Shown: one piece after another, positions 1 to 8,067 of the stretch
Position numbering within the stretch: the first letter of the stretch is position 1
Layout: every line of letters begins with the position of its first letter
DNA from: Amycolatopsis coloradensis
Lineage (GTDB): Bacteria; Actinomycetota; Actinomycetes; Mycobacteriales; Pseudonocardiaceae
DNA length: 44,454 bases
Reading direction: 5' to 3'
NCBI RefSeq assembly: GCF_037997115.1
Contig: NZ_CP150484.1
Location: 6,395,252-6,439,705, forward strand
The notes under the pieces: model-generated
Databases searched by the model: none
The model's input: only the letters and a program-made list of their open reading frames with translations
What the model was told of the DNA's origin: nothing
Program-made: the position numbers and the translations under genes

Positions 1-19
1 CACGTCGCTCTTCCGATCT
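1..19. other. Residual Illumina adapter at contig start
   Basis: Eighteen of 19 bases match the 3' end of the standard TruSeq read-1 adapter (CACGACGCTCTTCCGATCT); only base 5 differs (T for A). The stretch ends exactly at the GATCT junction where insert begins. It is library-derived sequence, not genome, and shows that the window starts at an untrimmed contig end. Confidence 0.93.
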
Positions 20-100
20 AGGGAAGGAGGCCTTCACGGCGTCTTGCCGGTGGTGTGGCGGTTCCGGTGGGGAAGGGTGTTGCGAAAGTGGCTTTCCCAA
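20..100. repeat. Intergenic repeats of two dispersed families
   Basis: Bases 20-37 read AGGGAAGGAGGCCTTCAC, a half-copy of the GAAGGCCTCCTT hairpin family also found near 11.9 and 22.3 kb. Bases 82-97 (GCGAAAGTGGCTTTCC) are a copy of the near-palindromic GCGAAAGTGGCTTTCGC family also seen near 11.5, 22.4 and 38.3 kb. They lie downstream of the phoU-like gene. The first copy is probably cut by the contig end. Confidence 0.7.
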
Positions 101-137
101 CGTCCGGCGTCGCTGTTCCAGCCGAAACGCAGCAACC

Positions 138-809
138 TCAGAGCTCCGCAGGAACATCCCGCACCGAGGACTCGGGCAGCTCCCCCGTCAGCGCGAAGTC
201 CACCCGCCGCGCCACCGAAACGGCCTGGTCCGCGAACCGCTCGTAGAACCGCGCCAGCAACGCCACCGAGATCGCGGGCGCGACGCCGTGCGGCCAGTCC
301 GGCTCCGTGACCAGCGTCATCAGCTCTTCGTACAGCGCATCGACACGCTGGTCGGACCGGGCGAGCGAGTGGAACACCTCCGCGGTCGGCCCCTCGATCG
401 CCGCGCCGAGATCTTCCGCCATCGAGCCGACGAGCCCGGCCATCTCGCCGAACCGGCCGGCGAGCGCGTCGGGGACGGCGAATTCCGGCGCTCGCGCGGC
501 CTGGTCCGCGATGTGCTGGGCGAGGTCGCCCATCCGCTCCAGCCGGTCGGCGCAGTACACCGCCGCGAGCACGGTCCGCAGGTCGCGCGCGACCGGCGCC
601 TGCAGGGCGAGCAGCTTCTGGGCGGTCTCCTCGCATGTGGTCCGTGCCGCGTTCAGTTTCGCCTCGACGGCCGCGAGTTCGGCGGCGGCTTCGGCGTCCC
701 GGTCGAGGAAGACCCGGTTCGCGAGGCGTAGTTCCTCGCAAGCCATCCCGCACATGCTCGACAGGAGCTCGCCGAGAACGCTCAGTTGACCATGGAATCG
801 ATCCCTCAT
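138..809 (-). CDS. phoU: PhoU-family phosphate signalling regulator
   Basis: This 223-residue protein matches the PhoU family, which restrains PhoR/PhoB-type phosphate signalling at the Pst transporter. The start MRDRFHGQL, the two helical-bundle repeats and the metal-contacting pattern in ADRLERMGDLAQHIAD (first repeat) and ERFADQAVSVARRV (second repeat) are typical, and the length is normal. The start at 809 is chosen because the upstream metallophosphoesterase stop overlaps it by 4 bp (ATGA), implying translational coupling; a longer in-frame extension would lie inside that gene. No pst or two-component genes are nearby, so it is an extra or displaced PhoU. It is the last gene of a minus-strand run. 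Confidence 0.88.
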   Translation of the reverse strand: MRDRFHGQLSVLGELLSSMCGMACEELRLANRVFLDRDAEAAAELAAVEAKLNAARTTCEETAQKLLALQAPVARDLRTVLAAVYCADRLERMGDLAQHIADQAARAPEFAVPDALAGRFGEMAGLVGSMAEDLGAAIEGPTAEVFHSLARSDQRVDALYEELMTLVTEPDWPHGVAPAISVALLARFYERFADQAVSVARRVDFALTGELPESSVRDVPAEL

Positions 810-1543
810 GTCAGCACTTTCGCAGGTTCGAGGACGTACGTGGCGTACGCCGCGCGGATCACCGGCTGGGCGACGTTGCGCACGGGGACACCGCCCGGGC
901 TGACGCCTTGTTCGCTGCCGTAGTGCGCGTGTCCGTGCACGGCGAGCGCGACCTGGGCGTCGTCGATCGGCTCGCACAGCAGGTACGACCCCAGGAACGG
1001 GTGGATTTCCGGCGGTTCGCCGTGCAGGGTGCCGGGGATCGGCGAGTAGTGCGTCAGCGCGACGGTCACGTCGGGCTGCTCGTGTTCGAGCCCCTCCAGC
1101 GCGGTGCGCAGCCGCCTGGCCGCCGCCATGGTGTGTTCGACGAAGTCCTTCATCTCGCGTTCACCGAACCGGCTCGCGCATTTGCCCGCGAACCCGCCGC
1201 CGAAGCCTTTCACCCCGGCGACGCCGAGCTTTCCGCCGTCCAGGTCCACGGTGGTGGCCGAACCCTCCAGAACCGTGATCCCGCTTTCCTCCAGCAGCCC
1301 GCTGACCGCCTCCGCCTCGTCCGAGTGGTAGTCGTGGTTGCCGAGCACCGCCACCACGGGGACGTCGAGCCCGGCGAACTCGTCGGCCACCACCCTGGCC
1401 TCTTCGACGCTGCCGTGCCGGGTGAGGTCGCCCGCGAGCAGCAGCACCTCGGCGTGTTCGGCGATGTTGTCCAATGCCGGCCGCAGCAGGCCCCGGTTGT
1501 CCTCCCCGAGGTGGACGTCCCCGACCGCGGCGACCCGGATCAC
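806..1543 (-). CDS. Calcineurin-like metallophosphoesterase
   Basis: A 245-residue single-domain phosphoesterase of the calcineurin fold. All metal-binding blocks are visible in order: GDVH near residue 8, GDLTRHG near 38, GNHD near 68, a late THYSP, and HGHAHYG near 204. These bind a dinuclear metal centre that hydrolyses phosphomono- or diesters; the substrate cannot be read from sequence. No signal peptide is seen, so it is probably cytosolic. Its start overlaps the upstream nucleotidyltransferase gene stop by 4 bp and its stop overlaps the phoU start, so three genes are translationally coupled. Confidence 0.87.
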   Translation of the reverse strand: MIRVAAVGDVHLGEDNRGLLRPALDNIAEHAEVLLLAGDLTRHGSVEEARVVADEFAGLDVPVVAVLGNHDYHSDEAEAVSGLLEESGITVLEGSATTVDLDGGKLGVAGVKGFGGGFAGKCASRFGEREMKDFVEHTMAAARRLRTALEGLEHEQPDVTVALTHYSPIPGTLHGEPPEIHPFLGSYLLCEPIDDAQVALAVHGHAHYGSEQGVSPGGVPVRNVAQPVIRAAYATYVLEPAKVLT

Positions 1544-2349
1544 CGGATCTCCTCGGCGTGCGACGGCTCGCGGACGTCCGCCGTCCGGACGTCGTTGTGC
1601 ACCAGCTCGGCCGCGATGTGTTCGCAGACGACCGCCTCGATGTCGGCCTTGCGGTTGGCACAGGGGACCTCGCCGCTGAGCCGGACCTGGTCACCGCGCA
1701 CGGTGACGTGCACGCCGAGTTCGGCGGTCCTCGGATCCTCCGCCAGCGCCTTGGTCAGCCTGGCGACCAGGTACTGGGGCGCTTCCTCGGGCATCGGAAG
1801 CTCCTTTCCGTCGATGATGGACAGTGCCGCGAGCAGGGTCAGGAACGACCAGGCGTACGGCGATTCGGCGGTCTCCTCGGCCACGCGGTGCCAGTCGACC
1901 TGCTCGCGGAGGTCACGGGCGATCCGCAGCAGCGGCCCGAAATCGCACCGGTGCGGGCTGAGCACGAGTATCTTGTCGACGAGCAGATCGGTGCCGTTGA
2001 GCACGGGAGCGGCGGTCGCCCCGACCCGCATCAGCGAAGCGCGGTCGAGCATTTCGTCGGTGACCGGCCGATGGTTGGGCCGGAAGATGAGGTCCACGAG
2101 ACAGTCGCCGTCGTAGACCTTGGTGAGCCAGTCCTCCGGCGGACGCACCCGTCTCAGCCCCGCGGCTTCCAGCGCGTCCGCCGCTTCCTCGATGTCCTCG
2201 TGCTTGAGGAAGAGGTCGACGTCGTGGTCGGACGGCGGGCCGCCCCGCGCGTACACGGCGAGACCGCCCGCGATGGCGAACCGCACCGACGTGCCGTCCA
2301 AAGTGGACACCACCTTGGTCAGCGTGTGCAGCAGCTCCTTCTCGTTCAC
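1540..2349 (-). CDS. Nucleotidyltransferase-fold protein with C-terminal BON domain
   Basis: A 269-residue protein from a GTG start (VNEKELLHTL) that overlaps the upstream epimerase stop as GTGA. Residues about 25-55 contain a GGLAVYARGG stretch followed by SDHDVDLFL, the glycine-rich and DxD pattern of minimal nucleotidyltransferases or aminoglycoside/MNT-like proteins. The last ~75 residues (LTKALAEDPRTAELGVHV, then VRLSGEVP) look like a BON domain, usually linked to membrane or osmotic-stress proteins. The fusion is uncommon. The function is unknown; nucleotidyl transfer to a small molecule or protein is only an inference. Confidence 0.72.
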   Translation of the reverse strand: MNEKELLHTLTKVVSTLDGTSVRFAIAGGLAVYARGGPPSDHDVDLFLKHEDIEEAADALEAAGLRRVRPPEDWLTKVYDGDCLVDLIFRPNHRPVTDEMLDRASLMRVGATAAPVLNGTDLLVDKILVLSPHRCDFGPLLRIARDLREQVDWHRVAEETAESPYAWSFLTLLAALSIIDGKELPMPEEAPQYLVARLTKALAEDPRTAELGVHVTVRGDQVRLSGEVPCANRKADIEAVVCEHIAAELVHNDVRTADVREPSHAEEIR

Positions 2350-3401
2350 GGCCGCTCCTCCACCCCGGTGGCCAGTTCGTGCCCCCGGCCGACGTCCGGT
2401 TTCAGCGGTTCGGTCGGGAACCCTTCGCCTTCCCGCAATCCCTTGAGGAACGCTTCGATCGCGTCCTCCGACGAGTATCGCGGCGTCCAGCCCAGCTCTT
2501 CCCTGGCGCGCGTGCAGTCCATCACCGGGAGACGCAGCACGGCTTCGAAAAGCCCAGGCGTGGCCGGAATCAGGTGCAGCGACCAGGCCGCGGCGAGCGC
2601 GTTCCGGACCAAGGAGGCCGGGACCTTCACCGGCCTGGCACCGAAGATCCGTGCCAGCGCTCGCGTGTCCAGTACCGGGTCTGCGGCGACGTTGAAGGCG
2701 CCCTTGACGTCCTGCAGCGCACAACGGCGGTACGCGTCGGCCACGTCTTCGGTGTGCGCGGTCTGGATCCTCAGTCGCGGGATGTCCGGAAGGATCGGGA
2801 CGAGCGGCGGCCTCAGCAGTTTGCCCGGAACGAGCGGCCCGCCGAAAAGGCGGCGCTGTTCGGGCGCCGCGGCCTTCTGGAACAGGAATCCCGGGCGCAC
2901 CCGTACCACCCGCAGCCGTGGATGACTGCGGTCGAACGCCTCGAGAACCCTTTCCACATAAGCCTTTTCCCGGGTGTACGCCGCCTTGGGCGAGCCGTGC
3001 GTCGGCCAGTCCTCGGTCACCGGGTGGTCGTCGTCCCTCGGCGAGTACGCCCCGATCGACGACGCGTACACCAGCGACGGCACCCGCATCGCCTGCGCGG
3101 CTTCGAACACCCGGATCGAACCCAGCACGTTGACCCGCCAGGTGACCTCGGGCCGGTGGGTCGGCTGGAAAAGCCAGGCCAGGTGGATCACCACGTCGGC
3201 GCCGTCGAACACGGCCCGGAGGTCGTCGCGGGCCACGTCGGCGGTGACGAACTCGGTCTTCGGGCTCTCCCAGCGGCTGGGGCGCCTCGCCAGCCCGACG
3301 ATCGAGCCGACCTCGGGGTCCGCACCCAGCGCGCGCACCACCGCTGTCCCGACGTTACCGGTGGCGCCGGTGACCACGATCCGCTTGCCACTGCTGCTCA
3401 T
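2346..3401 (-). CDS. NAD-dependent epimerase/dehydratase family protein
   Basis: A 351-residue extended short-chain dehydrogenase. The N-terminal Rossmann motif VTGATGNVG (residues 9-17) binds NAD(P), and the active-site Ser and YxxxK lie in LVYASSIGAYS and AAYTREKAYVE. The C-terminal substrate domain has a normal length for NDP-sugar epimerase-like proteins, but the sugar-nucleotide motifs are not specific enough to name a substrate. The ATG at 3401 begins MSSSGKRIVVTG, immediately before the Rossmann strand. The stop overlaps the next gene's GTG. Confidence 0.85.
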   Translation of the reverse strand: MSSSGKRIVVTGATGNVGTAVVRALGADPEVGSIVGLARRPSRWESPKTEFVTADVARDDLRAVFDGADVVIHLAWLFQPTHRPEVTWRVNVLGSIRVFEAAQAMRVPSLVYASSIGAYSPRDDDHPVTEDWPTHGSPKAAYTREKAYVERVLEAFDRSHPRLRVVRVRPGFLFQKAAAPEQRRLFGGPLVPGKLLRPPLVPILPDIPRLRIQTAHTEDVADAYRRCALQDVKGAFNVAADPVLDTRALARIFGARPVKVPASLVRNALAAAWSLHLIPATPGLFEAVLRLPVMDCTRAREELGWTPRYSSEDAIEAFLKGLREGEGFPTEPLKPDVGRGHELATGVEERP

Positions 3402-3429
3402 GGGTACGGTTACCCACCGTCGCCCCGGC

Positions 3430-4476
3430 TTAATCGGCGCGGAGCCGCTGGACGAGACGGCGAGCAGGCAACGCCATCGCCCCCAGGCCGATCGACGTCG
3501 CGACCTCGTCCGTGGGCGTGACGAGCAGGTGGTCGATCTCGTCGAGCAGCCTGCGGCACCGATCGAGTTTGTCCGGGTCACCCGAACGGGCCACCTCGGC
3601 GAGTGCCTCGAGCAGGTCGCCGACGACCCCGCGCGCGTGCTCGCCGGGATGCCGGAACGGCTGCTCGCTCCGGGCGGCCTCGCTCACGGCGTCGATCAGC
3701 TGGGCGAGCGGCTGCCACAGGGAAATGAGGTTCGACAAGGGCTCCTCGCGGATCTCACGCCGTCCGCGAAGGTTCAGGTACCGGCCCTCCCGGGTCCAGC
3801 CGATCGCGTCTTCCGCCTCCGCGGCCAGGCTGCGGACGTCCTGCAGCCGGTCGTCGAGACCGTCGGCCGAATCGCCGCCGCGGACCAGTTCCGCGGTCTC
3901 GTCGAGGACGTCGGCGATCGCCCCGGCCAGCCGGGAGGTCGCCGCCCGCAGGCGTTCGCCGTGCAGCGGCGGCAGGATCACCGCGTTGAGCACCGCGCCG
4001 ATCGCCGCGCCCAGCGCGGTCTCCAGCAGCCGGTCGGCGAGCAGGACCGGTTCGGTCGCGCTGCCGTAGGAGATCAGGAGCATGCCGGTGATCCCGACCC
4101 ACACCCCGGAATCACCGAACCCCCGCCACGAGCCGATCAGCAACCCGGTGAAGACGACCAGTCCGAGCGCGATCGTGACGGACGGGATGACCTGGCCGGC
4201 GCCCGCCGCGAGCAACACCCCCACGCCGACCGCGCCGACCTGCTGCGCCCAGCCGCGCAGGGAGCGGTAAACGGTGGCCTGCACCAGGAACACCGCGGCG
4301 TACGGCGCGAGGAAGGGTTGCGGCAGCCGCAGCACCGAGGTCGCCACGATCCACGCGATCACCGCCGCGGCCGTGGCCTTCGTGGTCTGGATGAGACTCC
4401 GGCGTTCCTCCCCCGGAACCCGGAACGCCCGGCCGGCCCAGGCGAACGGCGCCGTCCATGGGTGCCGGGCGCCCAT
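3430..4476 (-). CDS. FUSC/ArAE-like membrane transporter
   Basis: A 348-residue inner-membrane protein. Residues about 30-150 carry five or six hydrophobic segments (AAAVIAWIVATSVL, AAVFLVQATV, VGVGVLLAAGAG, LGLVVFTGLLI, GMLLISYG, then LGAAIGAVLNAVIL). A soluble helical region of about 200 residues follows. This is the half-FUSC arrangement of aromatic-acid or fusaric-acid efflux proteins. The start at 4476 overlaps the upstream aldehyde dehydrogenase stop by one base (TGATG), so they are probably co-translated. Export of an aldehyde- or acid-type compound would fit the neighbour but is inference. Confidence 0.75.
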   Translation of the reverse strand: MGARHPWTAPFAWAGRAFRVPGEERRSLIQTTKATAAAVIAWIVATSVLRLPQPFLAPYAAVFLVQATVYRSLRGWAQQVGAVGVGVLLAAGAGQVIPSVTIALGLVVFTGLLIGSWRGFGDSGVWVGITGMLLISYGSATEPVLLADRLLETALGAAIGAVLNAVILPPLHGERLRAATSRLAGAIADVLDETAELVRGGDSADGLDDRLQDVRSLAAEAEDAIGWTREGRYLNLRGRREIREEPLSNLISLWQPLAQLIDAVSEAARSEQPFRHPGEHARGVVGDLLEALAEVARSGDPDKLDRCRRLLDEIDHLLVTPTDEVATSIGLGAMALPARRLVQRLRAD

Positions 4477-5840
4477 CACGGCCCCGGAGGCGCCAGGTGG
4501 ACGACCTTGGTCTGCGTCATCTCGTCGAGCAGTTCGGGCCCGTAGCCGTAACCGCTGCCGCTGACACCCCGCGGATGGGCGGCTCCGCCGGGCGCGCCAC
4601 CGAAGACGTTGTTGATCTTCACGGTCCCGACCGGGAGTTCGCGCCATGCCCGCTGCGCGTGCGCCATCGAGGAGGTCAGCACCGTGGCGGCGAGCCCGTA
4701 CTCGCCGTCGGCGGCCTGGCCGAGTGCCTGCTCGAAGTCCGCGACCACCGTCACCGGCGCTACCGGGCCGAACGTCTCCTCGCGGAGAATCCGCATCCCG
4801 GAGGTACATCCGGTGAGGACGGTCGCCGGGTAGAAGGCGCCGGGACCGTCCGGCACGACGCCGCCGACGAGCGGATCGGCGCCTTGCGCGATCGCTTCCG
4901 CGACCTGGGCGTGCACCCCCTCGCGGTGACGCCGGTCGACGAGCGGGGCCAGTTCGCGCCTGCCCGCTTCGGCGACCAGCGCGGTGATGAAGGCGTCCGC
5001 GACGTCCTGGTGCACCAGGATCCGTTCGATCGAGACACAGATCTGCCCTGAGTTGGCGAACGCCCCGGTCGCCGCCTGACCGGCCGCCCAGACCGGATCC
5101 ACGCCGGCGTCGACGACGAGCGGATCGTTGCCACCGTTCTCCAGCAACGCCTTGGCGCCGGTCTTCGCCGCACTCGCCGCGATCGAACGACCCGCGACGC
5201 TACCGCCGACATGCGCGATGACGTCGACATCCGCATGGGCCGCGAGTTCGGCGCCGACGGTCCCGTCACCCTGCACGGTCTGGAGCACTCCCTCGGGAAG
5301 CGCCTCGGACAGCACGTTCCCCAGCCAGGCGCCGGTGTGCGGGCAGCGTTCACTCGGCTTGTGCACCACCGTGTTCCCCGTGACCGCCGCGGCACCCAGC
5401 AGCCCGCAGGCCACGGCGACGGGGTCGTTCCACGGCGTCAGTGCCACGACCACGCCCCGCGGTTCGGGCACCATCAGGTCGGTGGCCGACGGATCACCCA
5501 ACAGGGATCGGCCGCGGTGCACCGGACCCAGTTCGGCGTACTGCTCCAAGGTCCCGGCTCCGGCGAGGACACCTTCCTCGGCTTCTTCGCGAGGCTTCCC
5601 GGTCTCGCTCTCGATGAGGACGGCGAGTTCACCCGCCCGAGCCCGGAGCGACCTGGCCGCGTCCTTCAGCGCGATCCCGCGTTCGGCCGCCGGTGTGGCG
5701 GCCCAGCCCGGGGCCCGCCGTTTCGCCGTGGCGATCGCCATTTCGACGCCATCGGGGGTCGCCGCCTTGACGCTGCCGACGAGCCTGTCGTCGACGGGGT
5801 CGCGGATCTCCAGCACGGTCGGCCGATCCACCGTCGTCAT
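4476..5840 (-). CDS. NAD(P)-dependent aldehyde dehydrogenase
   Basis: A 454-residue member of the aldehyde dehydrogenase superfamily, closest in style to succinate-semialdehyde or benzaldehyde dehydrogenases. Visible elements are the oxyanion and coenzyme stretch LTPWNDPVAV, the catalytic glutamate in ALLENGGNDP, the nucleophilic cysteine in NSGQICVSIERI and the late EETFGPVAPV. The usual LELGG is LENGG here, a minor change that keeps the glutamate. The ATG at 5840 starts MTTVDRPTVLEIRDP. The upstream 106 bp are shared with the divergent catalase gene and must hold both promoters. Confidence 0.88.
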   Translation of the reverse strand: MTTVDRPTVLEIRDPVDDRLVGSVKAATPDGVEMAIATAKRRAPGWAATPAAERGIALKDAARSLRARAGELAVLIESETGKPREEAEEGVLAGAGTLEQYAELGPVHRGRSLLGDPSATDLMVPEPRGVVVALTPWNDPVAVACGLLGAAAVTGNTVVHKPSERCPHTGAWLGNVLSEALPEGVLQTVQGDGTVGAELAAHADVDVIAHVGGSVAGRSIAASAAKTGAKALLENGGNDPLVVDAGVDPVWAAGQAATGAFANSGQICVSIERILVHQDVADAFITALVAEAGRRELAPLVDRRHREGVHAQVAEAIAQGADPLVGGVVPDGPGAFYPATVLTGCTSGMRILREETFGPVAPVTVVADFEQALGQAADGEYGLAATVLTSSMAHAQRAWRELPVGTVKINNVFGGAPGGAAHPRGVSGSGYGYGPELLDEMTQTKVVHLAPPGP

Positions 5841-5946
5841 TCGCACCTCCACCAAGTTTCCTGCGCGCCGGTTACCCGGTGTCGTTTTGCCGAAACAGTG
5901 CCGGGGTAGCCGCGAGGGAAACCACCACCGCGAAGGGGCGACACCA
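5841..5946. promoter_or_regulatory. Divergent promoter region, aldehyde dehydrogenase / catalase
   Basis: This 106-bp gap between divergently transcribed genes must contain both promoters. A ribosome-binding sequence GAAGGGG (5932-5938) precedes the catalase GTG by 8 bases. No clear -35/-10 pair or operator can be called with confidence. Confidence 0.5.
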
Positions 5947-8052
5947 GTGGCACAGCATCGAGAAGACGCGAAGGACGAACAGCTGGGCGGAAGCCGTGTG
6001 GATCCCGGGCAGTCCGCGCTGACCACCCAGCAGGGTGTCCGCGTCGATCACACGAACGACTCCCTGACCGCGGGAGCCCGGGGACCGACGTTGCTGGAGG
6101 ACTTCCACGCGCGAGAGAAGATCACCCATTTCGACCACGAGCGCATCCCCGAACGGGTCGTGCACGCGCGCGGCGCGGGCGCCTATGGCTTCTTCGAAGC
6201 CTACGACGACGCGCTGGCCGACTACACGGTCGCCGAATTCCTCACCAGCGGCGAGAAGATCCCCGTGTTCGTGCGGTTCTCCACCGTCGCGGGGTCGCGG
6301 GGCTCGGCCGACACCGTGCGTGACGTCCGCGGCTTCGCGACCAAGTTCTACACCCGTCAGGGCAATTACGACCTCGTGGGCAACAACATGCCGGTGTTCT
6401 TCATCCAGGACGGCATCAAGTTCCCCGACTTCGTGCACGCGGTCAAACCCGAACCGCGCAACGAGATCCCGCAGGCACAGTCGGCGCACGACACGTTCTG
6501 GGACTTCGTGTCGCTTCAACCGGAGAGCCTGCACATGGTGCTCTGGCTGATGTCCGATCGCGCGCTGCCGCGCAGCTACCGGATGATGCAGGGCTTCGGC
6601 GTCCACACGTTCCGGCTCGTCAACGCCGACGGCAAGGGCACCTTCGTGAAGTTCCACTGGAAGCCCGTGCTCGGCACGCATTCCCTGGTGTGGGACGAAT
6701 GCCAGAAGATCGCGGGCAAGGACCCCGACTTCAACCGGCGCGACCTGTGGGACGCCATCGAGGCCGGGCAGTACCCGGAATGGGAGCTGGGCGTCCAGCT
6801 GGTGGACGAGGACTCCGAACACGACTTCGACTTCGATCTGCTGGACGCGACGAAGATCATCCCCGAGGAGCAGGTGCCGGTGCGGCCGGTCGGGCGGATG
6901 GTCCTGGACCGCAACCCCGACGACTTCTTCGCCGAGACCGAGCAGATCGCCTTCCACACCGCCAACGTGGTACCCGGCATCGACTTCACCAACGATCCGC
7001 TGTTGCAGGCACGGAACTTCTCGTACCTCGACACGCAGCTGATCCGGCTCGGCGGCCCCAACTTCTCCCAGCTCCCGGTGAACCGGCCGATCGCCCCGGT
7101 GCACACGAACCAGCGCGACGGTCACGGGCAGCAGAGTATCCACAAAGGACGGACGAGCTACTTCCCGAACTCGCTCGGCGGTGGCTGCCCGGCGATCGCC
7201 GATTCCGGCGTCTTCCGGCACTACACCGAAGCCGTGGCCGGCCACAAGATCCGGGAACGCAGCGAGAGCTTCAAGGACTTCTACAGTCAGGCGACGCTGT
7301 TCTGGAACAGCATGTCCCCGGTCGAACGCGAGCATATCGTCGCCGCGTTCCGGTTCGAACTCGGCAAGGTCGAGGACCGGGAGGTCCGGGCGCGGACCGT
7401 CGCCGAACTCAACAACGTCGACCACGACCTGGCGGCCCGGGTGGCCGAGGGGATCGGCGTGAGCGTGCCCGCCGCTCCGGCCATGCCACACCATGACCGC
7501 TCCTCCCGCGCGCTTTCCCAGCTCAACCAGCCCTCCGTCGCCCCGGCCAGCCGGAAGGTCGCGGTGCTGGCCGCCGACGGGGTGGATACGATCGGCGTCG
7601 GCCGCCTGGTCGAGGCGCTGACCGAGCAGGGCGCGATCGCTGAGGTCCTCGCGCCGACCGAAGCCGAACTCCGGCCAGGCGGTGAAGGAGGCCCGCTGCG
7701 GCCGGACAGGCAGCTCAACACCATGGCTTCGGTGCTCTACGACGCCGTCGCCGTCCCGTGTGGCCCGGGCGCGATCAACATCCTCGAACGCGACGGGTAC
7801 GCCGTGCATTTCGTCGCCGAGGCGTACAAGCACGGCAAACCGGTGGCCGCCTTCGGTTCGGGTGTGGACCTGCTGCGCCGCGCCGGGGTGACCTCGAAGC
7901 TGGCCGACGACACCGAAACCCTGATCGACCAGGGCGTGGTGACCACCACGGCGGCCGAGGCGACCCTGCCCGACGGCTTCTTCGCCTCGTTCCTCGCTCA
8001 ACTGGGCGAACATCGGTCGTGGCTGCGGCAGACCGACGCGATCCCGGCGTGA
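5947..8052 (+). CDS. katE: Large-subunit (HPII-clade) heme catalase
   Basis: A 701-residue monofunctional catalase (2 H2O2 to O2 and water). The distal His is in ERVVHARGAGAYG, the distal Asn in GNNMPVFFIQDGIKFPD, and the proximal Tyr in ARNFSYLDTQLIRLGG. The extra C-terminal flavodoxin/DJ-1-like domain starts near residue 535 (SRKVAVLAADGVDT) and defines the large-subunit clade. The GTG at 5947 has a ribosome-binding site; the reading frame stays open much further upstream but only antisense to the aldehyde dehydrogenase. Likely role is stationary-phase or oxidative-stress defence in the cytosol. Confidence 0.95.
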   Translation: MAQHREDAKDEQLGGSRVDPGQSALTTQQGVRVDHTNDSLTAGARGPTLLEDFHAREKITHFDHERIPERVVHARGAGAYGFFEAYDDALADYTVAEFLTSGEKIPVFVRFSTVAGSRGSADTVRDVRGFATKFYTRQGNYDLVGNNMPVFFIQDGIKFPDFVHAVKPEPRNEIPQAQSAHDTFWDFVSLQPESLHMVLWLMSDRALPRSYRMMQGFGVHTFRLVNADGKGTFVKFHWKPVLGTHSLVWDECQKIAGKDPDFNRRDLWDAIEAGQYPEWELGVQLVDEDSEHDFDFDLLDATKIIPEEQVPVRPVGRMVLDRNPDDFFAETEQIAFHTANVVPGIDFTNDPLLQARNFSYLDTQLIRLGGPNFSQLPVNRPIAPVHTNQRDGHGQQSIHKGRTSYFPNSLGGGCPAIADSGVFRHYTEAVAGHKIRERSESFKDFYSQATLFWNSMSPVEREHIVAAFRFELGKVEDREVRARTVAELNNVDHDLAARVAEGIGVSVPAAPAMPHHDRSSRALSQLNQPSVAPASRKVAVLAADGVDTIGVGRLVEALTEQGAIAEVLAPTEAELRPGGEGGPLRPDRQLNTMASVLYDAVAVPCGPGAINILERDGYAVHFVAEAYKHGKPVAAFGSGVDLLRRAGVTSKLADDTETLIDQGVVTTTAAEATLPDGFFASFLAQLGEHRSWLRQTDAIPA

Positions 8053-8067
8053 CCGGAGTTTGCGGCG

